Source: Datisca glomerata (taxonomy: Eukaryota; Streptophyta; Magnoliopsida; Cucurbitales; Datiscaceae). Taken from it: DNA of 64,000 nt. Every line of letters starts with the position of its first letter. Position 1 is the first letter of the stretch. Of this stretch, positions 32,272 through 45,188 are shown one piece after another. The position numbers were made by a program, and so were the translations under genes. The DNA is taken from contig QANY01011973.1 of the NCBI GenBank assembly GCA_003255025.1, positions 788,256-852,255 on the forward strand. The letters are read 5' to 3'. The notes beneath the pieces are model-generated. The model did no database searches. It was not told the origin of the DNA and saw only the letters and a list, made by a program, of their open reading frames with translations.

Positions 32272-35200
32272 TTAAGCAATTCCCTTTTCCACAAGCATAT
32301 CATAAACTCTATCTATTTTGCTTGGTTCAACCTTGAACAAGCTATATGCGTCAGATTTCTTCTTCATACTGCCTTCAAAAATCTCTTCTGACATGGTCTG
32401 AAGCATGCTGAGATAATGTGCAGGTAGTATTCTGATCTCACTGCAAAGCCGTCTCTCCTGCACGATGATATCATACGACAACAAAAATCAAAAGAGCTTG
32501 AATTATTACGATCGAAAAAGAGTTTCTGTAAGTTTATAAATTTGAGGAGTCATTCCTAACTTAAAGATTGAAACCTAGAATCTATAAGACATGCTGAAAC
32601 TAAATGTTTATATGAATATCAGTAGAAGAAAAGATTGCCAAGCAAGACATCTTTCCATGCAAAAGCAACATGAAAGCATTCTTACGGTTTCAGATAGCAA
32701 ATCGGCTCCCACAAATCCACTGACGTCCCAATCTTCTAGAGAGCTCGAAAAGGCTTGAGCTACCAAAGATGAATCCTTTCCGCAGGTCTGTGGAGTGGGT
32801 CCCTGAGGTTCATCACCATGTTGTGATATCGTACCACTTGGACCAGCCTGACTACTTACCTTTACTCTATTGGCACTCTGTAGAGCTTTTTTCTTCTCAA
32901 TAAATCTATTTGCCTCAGCAGCTGTTCGACATCCTGCAACTCGAGCTTCCTGTACATTTATAATTTAAGACTTTAATAGCACAAAATCCTGGAATATATA
33001 CAGTCATTAGTACGATGAAAATCAAACACTTGGCATCTAGAGGAATTCTACGCAGTGTTTCGACGTTTCATCCCTTTCTTTGATTTCTTCAATAGCTAAA
33101 CACATGCTCAAGTTGTTTGCATTTCACAGACCATATCACTGATTAGCTATCTTCTTCTTAGTTGGTGACCAGTCATGAAGGGAAGTTACTTATTTGTTCA
33201 TTGTCAATGTACCTTAATTAAATATTCTCTTATGTTCCTAGAGAATAGCTTGCTGTTCTTATCGAAACAGAACAATATTGCTAAAAAAATGATAGGCCAG
33301 TACGCCATGAACCGTACCTGAAGATCTTGTATTCTTTTCTCAATGTGATATTCCTCAATCAGACTTTTAAGGAGTTCTTCATGCTCTTCCTTGGAGTGGA
33401 ATCGCATGTAAACCTTGAAAGGCTTGCAAATTTTCCTCTCCTCAGGAGAAAGATTTTTCTCAAAAGGATCAGGGTAAAGTAGATTCCTCTCCAGTATAAA
33501 ATCCTTCCTGCGTTTCCTCTCATCGAGCCTGCCAAAAGATTCCAATAGACTGAAGAGTTAGAAATGATAAAAAATGAAAATATTGGAACAACGAAATAGA
33601 GAATTGCTCGGCATCATGTATCCTTTATATTCTAGGTCACAACTGCAACAACTGTTTGCAGTATGACAGGAGGTAATACAGACACATAATTATATATTGC
33701 TCGACACCAGGGTATCCACAATCCAGTATCCTTTATTTTCTAACCACAGCAGGATGAACTGTTTGCAGTACCAAAGGAGATAAACAGAAGCCTAAGTAAA
33801 TATGCATGTTTGTTCTGATCACCAAAGTGCATACTAAAAGGGAAGATCTGTACTTCCAATTCACCAGAGAAATAATAATGCATTCTCAACATAGAGAAAT
33901 ATCTTAGTGGCTATGACTTAACAGGTGAAAAGTTTTTTTTTATGCTCCAGAGAATTTTACATCCACAAATTGGTGTATACAAAAGATGAAGTTAGAAGAA
34001 AAATATGAAGTTAGAAATAAAATGAACAAACACTTTAATTAATATTATGGTTACCTGTTTGAATAAATGCGCAACACTCGTAGTTTCAGTTCATGTTCAG
34101 CATCAGAGTCAGTATCCTTGAATTCCATATCTGCCAGTAATTGCTCCGCATCGTTATCATATTCAGTTTCAAACTCCTGGCGCTTGAAGTTATAGCCACT
34201 CAACTCTGTCATGGAAGGTCTCTCATCTCCCAAAGACCTCGGTTTTTTTTCTCCAACGCTTCTGTCCACGTGTGATTCTGCCAAAGATTTAAAATTTGAG
34301 TTGTGAAAACAATTATCAGATACATAATCTCTGCTCTGACTTCAAATCGTAATGGAGAATACCGAAACAAAAGAAACATTGAAGAACCTTATTACAAGAT
34401 CCTTTTTAGAGATCATCAAGACTCCTTGGATGACATTACCTATATTACATTATAAATTATCTATGTTCTATGTGGATGAAGTTATTGGCATTTTGTTATT
34501 TTAATTGCAGACAAAACCAAATAACACTAAAAGTTCCTACAGGAACCCTCCACCCCAAAAAAGGAAAAAGAAAAGGGAAAAAAGGTAACGAATTAAATTT
34601 ACTTTTACTATAAGCTGCATGTATACAGCCAAACGAATGTAGAGACAATGATCGGTATAATAGTAAAACACAGAAAACACACCTTCCAGTTTAATCTCAT
34701 CCTTAATCGGACTACTATATGAGACCTTAACTGCATCAGAAATTGTGTTTGTACTAATTGTTATAGAACCTAAAACCAAGTGTAGTTCTTAGTCTTGAAG
34801 CTAATTTACATTAGTGCAACATTTATTTTCTTTCCCAGGCACATGTTAACATACGTGAAAGAACAATAGAGGGGACATTAACTCCGATATTTTACATTTC
34901 TACCTGCAGTTAGGCTGGATGAAGATCGATGAGCCGATTCTTCGTTCCTGAATTCTTCGCATCTGACAAAGCACATTAAATTGCCAAATCATGGACAATA
35001 AGATGCAGTAGAGCTACATAGACAAGAGCAAAGATGGCCATACTTGGGTCTTGCTGATACTGAAGACTCTTCTTTCACTGAAAGCTCCCCAAGAATAGGA
35101 AATTCTGCAGTCAATAAAACATTAATACTTGTAACCTCAACCTGCTCTGTAACACTTTAACTGAGTTAATTCATTTATATGAGCTTGGAGTAGTAGTCGA

Positions 35201-38200
35201 GTTTCTTTTTCTTACTTCAACTTTACAATAAAAATTTTTTTTATAGGAAACGAAATTTGAATTAATAAAAGAAACTTTAGAATTTGATGCACAATTTGAG
35301 CACAAGAACAATTTGCCAAGAATGCTTTACTCATTCATTAAGTAGATCGTAGGGCAATGTCTTGATGTGATCCAGTTAATCCACCATGCGAAAGTTTTTA
35401 AAGTAAGATATAGAAGATTGCTATGTAGAAGATTAACCGGCACACTAACCCTTCAATTCACCAGGCCCTTTTGCCATGGCGACGAGCTCCTCTTTGCTCT
35501 TCCCCATAACATGTGACATGTCCTAGGTAAAGATTAGCGGAAAATCTTATAGCAATTGTTAGTTTCATATGAATGTTACTATTAGCAGAGAGAACCTAGG
35601 TTTGATACCGAGGAAAAAAATATTTAAAAAAATATAGGTGTGATGAAATTTTCTCATATTACCGGCAGAGGGAAGCATGTGGAGTTCAAATATGTAGCAT
35701 CATAATGGTCAATGCATTGCAATTTGCTTTTGGTTCCAACGTAGTCAGCAACTTCAGTCCAGTTTCCAAATCCATACATTTCAATGCCCTAAAACAGGCA
35801 TTTATTGCCCAAATATTAGAATAGTGTTTAGAACTCACAATGGTAATAAGCATTCTTACCAGAAAATTTAGGTTAAGTTTAATATTTACTGAAAATGAGC
35901 TAGTAAAACTAGATGGTTAAGAATTTTCCAACACAATTACTTCTAGTACTTAAATCAAACTAAAAGGACGGGAATTAGCACTAATAGCGGGAGAAAGGCA
36001 TGTTAGGTTGAAGGCAGCACATAATCAATGGTAGCGCATAGTCATAATAAAGCAACTATTCTGCTGGGGAGTCTTAATGAGGATGCTGGGATGAATATAT
36101 TGTAGTTCTGAACTGATAGAGCTTAGAAATAACGAAAGTAGTGTGAAGTCAGGTAGGACAAGTAGAAGAGAAAATATGACATATTAATTGAGATATCGAA
36201 TGTTCTGGAAATTTAAAGGATGCTCCTCAGTTCATAAGGTTAAGGTAGTTCGATTTCTTCCTAAAGATTAATTCTTATATATTAATTGAGAGCTTTCCTT
36301 TGATCAGGTTTACGTGTTCGGAAGAAAAATATGCAAAAGCCACAAAGTAGTTTTTATATGGAACTCAGACCTTACACTTCCAGGAAAATTGCTAGTATTA
36401 AGCCTATAACTCACCTCTAGAAGCAACATCTCTTCATCTGCATTCCAATCTGGACATATAAGCGGAAAAGACAAATTATCCTGTCAAAAAATGTGCTTTT
36501 CTAATGAGTCGAGGTGCAGAATTGACCAAATCAATATAAGGAAGATGAACCAATTTATATTTACAAATCAAGATTTTGCAAATAACTTCAACATCATACA
36601 CTGTTACTCCAAAGAAAAGAGTTCCAATCATTGTTCATTCAAAAAGAACTAGGAAATCCATACTCAAGTAGAAACAAGAGTAAGTCTACAAATTTTGGTC
36701 GCCCTACGCTCCCATTTATACCAGCCTGACTAATTACACTATTGGATGAACTGTCATGATAGAACCCATTACTAAATAATTCGAATCCCTGACTTTGCAA
36801 TCTTTATTTTCAGGCACAACAACAAATTTTATGTGCTTCACTAATATTTTAAACAGAGGCAAAACATGTTCACTAAAATTCTTGATTCATGTAAACAAGA
36901 AGAGAAAAGTCTTGCCTTGGATCTCTAGAAATAAAGTTATATTTCATATTTAGCTTAAAGCCTACCACCATGTTGTGTACTGACAACTAATTACTGGGAT
37001 GATACTATGCCATAGAATTAAAAATGTAAACTGAACATGTAACTTTAAATAAGTTTCACTGACCATAACGCGATAAGGATGATTGCTTTCATGAGGCGTG
37101 ACCTTGGCTCCAACCGAAAAACATTCCACACAAAGGTCAAAATCTGGACACAAGAGACACTTGATGCGTGTCTTCCCTGAAATATCCTTGTTGCAGTAAT
37201 TGCAGTGATACAAAGACGCTTTCCTTTCATTCATTTCTTGACCTATTACGTGCAACAAATGAATTACAAGAAAGATATTAGAGAGAGAGAGTGTGTGTGA
37301 GAGAAAGTTAGCAGAATGTAAGTATAGTTGATAATACAGTGAAAGATTTTGTCTTCGTCAACAATCAAACTACTCCTCCACCCTCATTGTTATAATAGAT
37401 GAGCTGAACAGTCAGGCACAACACTACCACCACATTAAGACCAACCACACCTCAATCCCCCATCCCCCCAACCTCCCTCAACAAATCATCCACCTTTCCT
37501 GCCTCATTTCCTTCCCAGTTCCCTCATTTTTCTCTCGTTATTGAGACATAAAATGCCGAGGACAAGATACCTGTATATAGAGTCTCCATGCCGGAAACTG
37601 TTTTCCTCTTCTTGGATCTGTTAAAGATGGATGCATAAACTACAAGTTAGATGACAGCATCGAAAAAATGTATAAGATGCAAACTTTGATGACTTTTATG
37701 CATTAACAATCTAGCAAGATGTCTGAGAGCAATATATGTTGATCCATTGCTTTCAAGAATAAGGAAACAATAGGATATTCACAGAAACGTCTAACTGAGT
37801 GTAGCCCAGCCATACTTTTGAGTGCAGTACTGCCATACTTTGATATAGAAAGAGACTAACACAGGCAAAATTGCAGCCATGCAACTATAAAAATGCAAAT
37901 TTCTTTGCTTTTTTACACTAAAAAACTTTGAGTAAGTGAAGTGTACTAGACATAGCGATAAGCGTCATTTCATGATAACTGAACCTTTGATCATCAGAGT
38001 TCCTCTAAAAGGACTTCAGGCCACTCGTTTATGAGGATAACAATACTTTATCAAAGCAAAAATGATAAGGAAATGTGATTGTAGCACTTAATAACACGTC
38101 TTTCTAAGTAATCAAAATAAACTAATGATTATTGTTTGAGTCTCCAGAAGCAATATTAAGAAGCCTATGTATGGTACTTTGAGTCTCTGTTTGTGATGGT

Positions 38201-38421
38201 GATTATGTTTTTAGTTCAGATGCTCTAGAATACAAAATTGACGATGCTTGATGTCTCTGGAAATATTGAAGTATGTAGAATCGCTGAAATTCTCGGTAAC
38301 CAAACAGAATGAATTTTCTCGAATTCGTGGCTAGTTATGGAAAGGGAAAACTTAAGTATTGAACAGACCTGTTATTGGGATCCTCATCTGCTGAACGCGA
38401 CACCGGCCGAGTCCGACCCAT
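32272..38421 (-). CDS. ADA2A: Transcriptional adaptor ADA2a of GCN5/SAGA complexes
   Basis: Thirteen reverse-strand exons (38421-38369, 37617-37571, 37242-37064, 36480-36415, 35788-35663, 35522-35450, 35104-35044, 34962-34904, 34769-34683, 34277-34055, 33528-33318, 32949-32686, 32457-32272) join in frame to 544 residues, close to Arabidopsis ADA2a (about 548). ADA2 binds and stimulates the histone acetyltransferase GCN5 in the nucleus. Domains: ZZ zinc finger (C47, C50, C62, C65, C71, C74, H84, H88); SANT/Myb about 98-150 with the D-W-N-A-D-E-E start; a central A-E-Q-L-L-A-D-M-E-F block and R-L-D-E-R-K-R-R-K; C-terminal SWIRM about 460-544. It matches ADA2a better than ADA2b at D-R-S-V-G-E-K-K and at the M-D-N-L-S-F junction. 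All introns are GT-AG with consistent phases. It is convergent with G6PD1. No disabling change was seen. Confidence 0.95.
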
Positions 38422-38508
38422 CGTTCAGAATCACCGAATTACACACAGAGTGACGAAGAGAGCTTTAAATTTTTAAACTTCCGTTCCAAAATGTATGCGC
38501 CCGGCCCT

Positions 38509-38516
38509 CTTTTATA
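38509..38516 (-). promoter_or_regulatory. TATA box of ADA2A
   Basis: TATAAAAG on the minus strand, 88 bp upstream of the ATG, in a GC-richer context. It predicts transcription start near 38480 and a leader of about 60 bp. Confidence 0.55.
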
Positions 38517-38521
38517 CCTGG

Positions 38522-39390
38522 TCTTTAGCGTCTCTCCAGCTCGCATACACTCTGTTGTTCAATTAATACCATTGGATGCAATCCAACGGTCAAAGTAAGT
38601 GAACACGACGCACCTCAACCTATTTAAATGACGTCTCACTCTCGCATACCAACACTGGCGGAAATTTATTGGTGAGATGAGACAGACAGGGGATTTGGAT
38701 CCCACTAACGCATCCCCTCCCCTCCCTCCCTACCCCACGCTGTTCATCACGTTTGACGTCGATCAACGACAATGCCTTCGGAGCAACATAGACGACGGCC
38801 AGTACTTCAAGTGGCTTCGTAGGTTGGTCTTTCGCGCTCGAAATTTCAGGTCCGGTGATATTTTGATTAGCTGTGGGATTCATGTCAATTTTGTGGTTTC
38901 ATTTCAAAAACATCTGTTTATGTTATTAGGAAGTGTGAATGAAAATTCACTTCAAAATTCTTGGAGTACTTGTTCTTTAGAAAAACTTTAATTAATTTTG
39001 AAATGAATTTAATTTATTAAATTGTAATTAAGCCTCTAAAAAATATGATGAAAAAAATGACTATGGATAGAATTAACTATCAATTTGAATAGTCATATTC
39101 TTTCAACTTTATCAATTTTCTATAAATATAAAGAATAACTTCTTTCTTCCTAATTTTGCATTCTCTAGAAATTAGAACACAACCGCAAAAGGCCTTCTTC
39201 TTCCCTACATAATTCCAAAGAGAGAGTATTGCATGTTTTGGTTCGTCGTTCTTATAGTTTGAGTGTTGTTATTACAAGAGAAGAGTCGTTACATTCTGAG
39301 AGATAACTGCTGCAAAATTTACACACTACAAACAAATGTGTGTTTTATGTCAAAACGCTAAGATAACCAATTTTTCAGGGATACGGGTGC
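38522..39390. other. ADA2A upstream region, no gene recognised
   Basis: The segment 38680-38880 is relatively GC-rich and open on both strands (38677-38991 plus, 38620-38883 minus), but neither product resembles a known family and neither shows splice support. It could be a CpG-rich promoter or first exon of an unrecognised transcript. 38990-39170 is AT-rich. Confidence 0.35.
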
Positions 39391-41978
39391 GGAACAAAAA
39401 AACCAACCCTCCTAAAATTAGACCTATCCATCTCTCTTCACATTCACAACCCCCTCTCTTCACATTCACAACCATCTCTCTTTCATTCGTCTTCTTCAGC
39501 GTCTTCTCTCAACAATGAAGCCTTCTCTCTTTCCTTCGTCTTCTTCAGCACCCTTCTTCTTCTCTTTGCAACGAAGCCTTTAACGCCCTTTTTCTTCTCT
39601 CTGCAACGAAGCCTTCTTCAACGCCCTCTCTCTACATTTCAACGCACTTCGTCTTCTTCAGCGCCCTTCGCCTCTCTCTGTAACGAACCCACAACCTAGC
39701 TAGGGCTTTAACTTCGTCAAAGAAGGGAGAAAGCAGAGCTTGTCCATCAGCTTGTCTTTCTCGATTAGCTTCCATCTATCTCTATTCAAGAATAGAGAAC
39801 GAGCAAGGGTTAGCTTCTATCTCTATCTCTCTCTTCTGATTCTTTGGATTTCTGTGAACAAAAACGAGCAAAGGTTAGCTTCTATCTCTCTCTCTCTCTT
39901 CTAATTCATGAAAGCCATAGTTTTGATTTTCAGATTTGATCTCTTTTTTAAGTCTTTCATTTTATTTATTTTAGTGAATCTCTTGAATAAAAGGTAATCA
40001 AATGATTGATTTAGTTTATTTCATGTTTACTTACATTTATTCTGTCTTGTGGTGTGTGATACTTAAATTTTAACAGGCGTTGTTTTTTCTATTACAAAAC
40101 TGAGGTGAAGGCTTTGAGATAGTCTGTTACATTATATTAATCCATGTTTTTTGAACGATTGAAAGCTTATGACATGCGCTTGAACATAGCAGTTGGGACT
40201 GCTGCAATGTTTGCTCGCTCTCTCCTCCACCCCCTCCCTCCACTATTTAAGTTGAAATAGCTCTCATAATGTTTCCATGTCATATTGGAGTCTTTTAATC
40301 ATATAATTGAGAGAAAGTTTTGTTTAGTTGTTTTGTAATATATGACGCAAAGTACTACGTAACATTTCTCCTCAAGTTGGTGCCTCATGAATTAGGTTTG
40401 GTGAGATAAGGGACTTGAGGAGATTATTGAAGACAATTTGATAATCGATGTTGTTGTTTTGTCTAGACAAGCTCAGATATCTTTTTTAACTGATCTTCTT
40501 TGGTTCTATCTTATTATTTATTGGTTCTTACAATTTCAAAATTTTCCTTTCTTTTATACATTGCATTGTCGATTTTATGTTGGACTTTTTTTTCTAATAG
40601 TCAAAACAAAATAAGGTACTATTTTAGAATTTGGAGTATTACCTTGCACTATATTTTCTTTTTGTCATCCATTTTATATATGTCTCTTTGGATTTTGTCA
40701 AGTTCATATTTTCTTTTACGTGTGGAATTGAAGATGTGTGAATATCAGTTTTATTCCCAACATATATCCACATTTATTTTTCAACTTCCAAAGCGTTGTT
40801 GATTATTGGTGATTGTAACTATCATCTTGTTCAAGAAATACTGGATATAGGAAATAATATGCATATTTTGGTTAAGAAAATGAAGGAAACATGTAAGTTC
40901 TCACATTTCCAATCTTCTTGTCACTCTTTTGGATTGTCTTTGTTATTAGTGTTTTATATGTAATTCCTCACTGAAGTGGAGCTCCGATTTTGAATGTGGT
41001 GAAGACATAACCATGAAATGATCATGTGCAGTTGTATCCATTATTTTTCTTGTTTTATCTAGCTTTTCTGTTAGTAATACATTTTCGTTCTCCTATTTAA
41101 AATTGGAGGCATGGGTAAGGGAGATAAAATAGAACATGTTTGGGCCTCAGTATTTCTCTTGATTCTTTATGTGACAGTTCCAATAGGTTTACACTTTTCT
41201 CTTTCACTATATGCATTCTCCTTTTTCACTCAATTTACACTTGAAAGTTCCACTATTAATGTTCTTTTCAGGGGTTCTTTATGTTCTTTATTTTTCTAAT
41301 CTCCAAAGGATTTCACAGGTTAGGGCCAATTCTTCCAACAAGGGCACATCAAGCTGTAGACTTTAAGGTAATCTTATTGATACACATATTATCTCAACCA
41401 TGTTAGTCTAACAAAGAGAAATTAGTGTTATTGTTTTACATGTGGACAAGTAAATTGTAACTACTATACTTTTTATTGTATACTTTGTTATCTTTGGGCA
41501 AGATTTAGGCACTAAGTACTTCTAGCTTTGCTGGTGCCATCAATTTGCAAAACATGTTACTATATCAGAGTTTTGGTTAGTTATTCTCATCTTTGTAATA
41601 TGTTAATTTGTAAAACTTGTAAGGTAATTTGTTAAACTAGTTTTAACTTACAATTCTGTAGGTACATGGTGTACTTGATTTTTTAATTTTCAAAATACCA
41701 ATTGGTTGCCTTTCCCCTTCTCCCTAAGGGCGGTATTCCTCTCAACCTCTGCCTTTTTTACAACTTCCAATCCAAAGTTTTTGATATTCTCTTCTGGCAC
41801 CACATTTATTGAATTCTTTATTTGTTTTTAATTTTTTGTTCTATGTTAAAAAATCCATCAGTTTTGTTGTTTACTTAACTTCAATGTAAGCTCATAGTTT
41901 AGTTGCTTTTAGTATATATTATCTCCTACCATTTTCCAGGTACATAGACAACATCCAATGTAATTTTCTCAAACGTAG
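39391..41978 (+). other. Pyrimidine-rich repeated leader and intron-like DNA
   Basis: 39420-39700 is built from repeated CTTCTTCAGCG, CTTCTCTCT and GCAACGAAGCCTT words. A duplicated GAGCAA-GGTTAGCTTCTATCTC unit recurs at about 39801 and 39868. The sequence then becomes T-rich and intron-like. It looks like the leader of a spliced mobile element or pseudogene. 41319-41367 is a perfect exon-shaped segment (TTTCACAG before, GTAATC after) with one open frame of 16 codons, origin unknown. No intact coding region was found. Confidence 0.4.
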
Positions 41979-42086
41979 GGCAACCAGCAATTTCAAGGAA
42001 GGCAGTTGCCTTCTCCTGTCCAACACGGTATTGGTCAGAGCCAATTCAACCAAGAAAATCAAATGAGTCGTCAGTTGGGTCAGTTC
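41979..42086 (+). pseudogene. Captured exon fragment of Mediator subunit MED8
   Basis: The frame from 41979 reads a Gln-rich stretch with Q-Q-F-Q-G-R-Q-L-P-S, then V-Q-H-G-I-G-Q-S-Q-F-N-Q and N-Q-M-S-R-Q-L-G-Q-F. I recall this as the conserved Gln-rich C-terminal region of plant MED8. It follows an AG acceptor-like dinucleotide at 41977-41978 and runs into a stop shortly after 42086. No other MED8 part, including its N-terminal helical domain, is present, so this is a gene fragment and probably non-functional. Confidence 0.55.
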
Positions 42087-42489
42087 AAACCAATCAAGTT
42101 AACTTATGAAATATAGCCCTCAGATTGTGTCACAAAAATGCTAGATTTATTGCATTTACTCCAATTAAATTATTGAAGCACAAAGTATCAAAGTAAAAGA
42201 TAGAAAGCATTGATGATTTCCAATTCAAAGTGGCTGTTTCATTAAGCGGTGTCCTTTGTATACCAACTAAATTATTGGATCTTCCTATTATTAACCATAT
42301 TTTTTCTGGTTTTGAATTTGATATCATATACATTTGGTGAATATGATCAACGTAACTACCTCTTGGTCTTTCTGTCAAAGTTTATGCCTGTTTGGACATC
42401 AATTTTTTTTCCTTCTGGTAATTAAAGATTATATAAATTTTGAAAGACTTTTTACAAACATACAAATATCATTCTTGTTTAGACGTCAT

Positions 42490-43635
42490 TGTTTCTGGTT
42501 AGACTGGGCGCGACAATATTTTTCGATCCAAGAAGCGAAAAATATTCTGGCGCAAAAGTAGTAACACGTCTAGTAGTGGTCGTTTTAACAAGTCCAAGAA
42601 GCGAATGTCGCAACTCAAAATGGATTTTCCAAACTTTTTCGGCGTGAATCCAATGTTATGGTTAGACTGGGCGTAACAATATTTTTCTATCCAAGAACAG
42701 AGGGGGCTCAAAACCTTTGTTTTCATTATGAGGAAAAAATTATTCTTGGCCATCAATGTCAAGATGCTCAAGCGAAGTTGATCCATGTGATGGGTGAGGA
42801 TGAAAAGAATGACTAAGAAGAGTGGCCGACGGAGTATGTTAATAGGGAGACGTCTCCAGAAACTACAAAGAGAAATGCATATGTTACTGATTCTTCATTG
42901 TCTTAATGGAAATAAGACATGGGTAATTCAGAAGATCCAGAGACTACAAATTTTAAAGCTAAGGAGGAAAGTACTAGTGATACTTATAAAGAGGAAGAAG
43001 AAGCACACCATTGTGTTGATCGGATTGCCAATTCATCAACCAAAACAATGACAAAAGATACTCCATTATTAAGAGTTTGAGCCATCAAATATACAGTTGT
43101 CAATTGAGAAAGGAATTTAGGGTACTCAAGTCATGAACGAACCCATTTTAGAGGAAGTCTTCCTTAATTCTAGTAAAGTAATTTTAATATTTAGTGTCAA
43201 TATAAGTGAATTCTTCCAAGGGTATGCCCAAATGATGTCATCTATTGGATGGAGGCGTGATGATGTCTGGAGTAAGGAATTAGTAAAAGTAATCTTTGGG
43301 GTTGCAGTTTCAAGGTAAAGTGGTTGCGGCTAAATGACTTGCCCTTCCAATAGACTCTTCATCTAAAGAACCCGTGAATGACTACAAACCTGTGAAAATT
43401 AGTCGAGACTGTTAGGAATTATCTCAAGACATTAAAGAAGCTCTTTGCGATCTTCTTGATAGGACAAGTGATTTTGAAGGACCATTTATTCAGTTGTTAA
43501 AGAAAGGGAGATTTATTTGGGATGGAGGTAGTGGGATTTACCTAGAAGACACGACTTGAGAGCCTATCCTGGTTTTACGTCAACGTTTTCCAGATTTGAA
43601 CCTTGAGGACAAGGCTTGTTTCTGACGGGGAGTAT
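42490..43635 (+). pseudogene. Gypsy chain, internal region A (5'-truncated)
   Basis: It parallels internal region B over its length. It contains the gag end (M-D-F-P-N-F-F then W-L-D-W-A near 42660), then a degenerate middle, and at about 43490-43635 the chromodomain-end block in which the Trp of the D-T-T-W-E-P motif is a stop (TGA). The 5' part of gag and the expected upstream LTR are missing. A local duplication at 42500-42550 surrounds an ATTTTTCGATCCAAGAAGCG-type word. Confidence 0.7.
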
Positions 43636-43976
43636 TGATGGATCTAACGATATTGATAGGCCTCAGCATGGTATTCGGGCCAAGTATAGCAACGTACGAT
43701 TACATGATTATATGGTTAATTAGTAGTTAATCATTTAGTTGGGTTGTGTGAGGGATGTTTATTAGTTTCGGCTATGTGTTGATGATTGATGTAATCAGAT
43801 GGCTTAGATGTATTATGGATATTTCTTTAGCCTGCTATATAACGCAATGCTTTAGTTCGATTATTGGTTAATGAATGAAAGGAAAACTCTCACGTCTCTT
43901 AACACCGTGAGTTAAGAACAATGTCTCATAACACTGTGAGTTAAGAATTTGATCATCGACCCATCGAGTTTCATCA
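43636..43976 (+). repeat. Gypsy LTR, shared middle copy
   Basis: The 341-bp LTR starts TGATGGATCT and ends GAGTTTCATCA. It is related throughout to 45331-45686. It serves as the 3' LTR of region A and the 5' LTR of region B. TATA-like CTATATAA lies at 43834-43841. Confidence 0.85.
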
Positions 43977-43978
43977 AT

Positions 43979-43992
43979 TAGTATCAGAGCAG
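43979..43992 (+). promoter_or_regulatory. Primer-binding site of Gypsy region B
   Basis: TAGTATCAGAGCAG begins 2 bp after the LTR end. It differs from the tRNA-Met consensus TGGTATCAGAGC by one base. Correct spacing confirms the LTR border at 43976. Confidence 0.75.
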
Positions 43993-43995
43993 GCG

Positions 43996-44367
43996 TTGTG
44001 TCATGACGAACCACGACGGCTCGACCAGATTGAAGGGGCGATAGACGAGATTCACAAGAGTCTTTGTATGCTCATTGAATTATCAACATCGAATCAAGAA
44101 TCAATTCGACAGCTTGTTAGCCTAGTTCGGGATATCGTTGTAAAAAAGAAAGGGAAGAAACGACATGATAAGTTGGAATTGAAGAGTTCTTCTTCGGATG
44201 CCCGATCGGTTTCTTCTGCAAGAAATGTCAAGAATCCAACGAGTGAGATGTCTTTAGACGAAAGTAGTAACACGTCGAGCAATGGTCACTCTAAGAAGTC
44301 GAAGAAGCGAATGCCGCAGCTCAAGATGGATTTTCCAAAAAATTTCAGCCCGAATCCGATGTTATAG
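43996..44367 (+). pseudogene. Gypsy gag N-terminal region (region B)
   Basis: The open frame of about 124 codons carries a coiled-coil-like start (R-L-D-Q-I-E-G-A-I-D-E-I), then a Ser-rich and basic linker, then K-M-D-F-P-K-N-F. This is the standard opening of the plant chromovirus gag core (K-M-D-F-P-x-F). It ends in a stop at 44365-44367. The remaining gag core is broken, and protease, RT and integrase are absent. Confidence 0.75.
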
Positions 44368-45188
44368 TTAGACCAGGCGCAACAAAAATTTTTGACCCAA
44401 GAAATGAAGCATAAGGGGGCTCAAAACTTTTGCTTTAATTATGATGAAAAAAATTATTCTTGGCCATCAATGCCAAGATGCTCAAGCAATGTTGATCGAT
44501 ATGATGGGTAGGGATTAAAAGACTAACCAAGAAAAGTGGCTGATAGAGTATACTGATAGGGAGACGTCTCTGGAAACTACAAAGGGAAATGCATATGTTA
44601 CTGATTCATTACTGTCTGAATGGAAACAAGACATGGGTAATTCAGAAGATCCAGAGACTGTAAATTTTAAAGCTAAAATGGAAACAAGACATGTGTTGAT
44701 TAGATTTCCAATTCAGCAACCAAAACAAGGGGTAGATTGTGTAACACAAGATACTCCGTTATCAAGAGTTTGAGCCATCAAATATACAATTGTCAATTGA
44801 GAAAGGAATTTGGGCTACTCAGGTCATGAACGAATCAACTTTGGAGGAAGCCTTCCTTAATTCTAGTAAAATAATTCTATTATTTAGTGTCAATATGAGT
44901 GGCTTCTTCCAAAGGTATGACCAAATGATGTCATCTGTTGGGTGGAGGCGTGGTGATGTCTGGAGTAAAGGAATTGGTAAAATTAATCCTTAGGGTTACA
45001 GTTTCAAGGTAAAGTGGTTGCGGTTAAATGACTTGCCCTTCCAAAAGACTCATCATCTAAAGAACCCATTGAATGACTACAAACCTGTGAAATTTAGTCG
45101 AGACTGTTAGAAATTATCTCAAGATATTAAAGATTCTCTTTGCGATCTTCTTGATGGGACAAGTGATTTCGAAAGCCCACTTATTCAG

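Noticed and set aside
38677..38991. Frame upstream of ADA2A as a divergent gene
   Set aside because: No recognisable family, no splice pattern, and the opposite strand is equally open (38620-38883).
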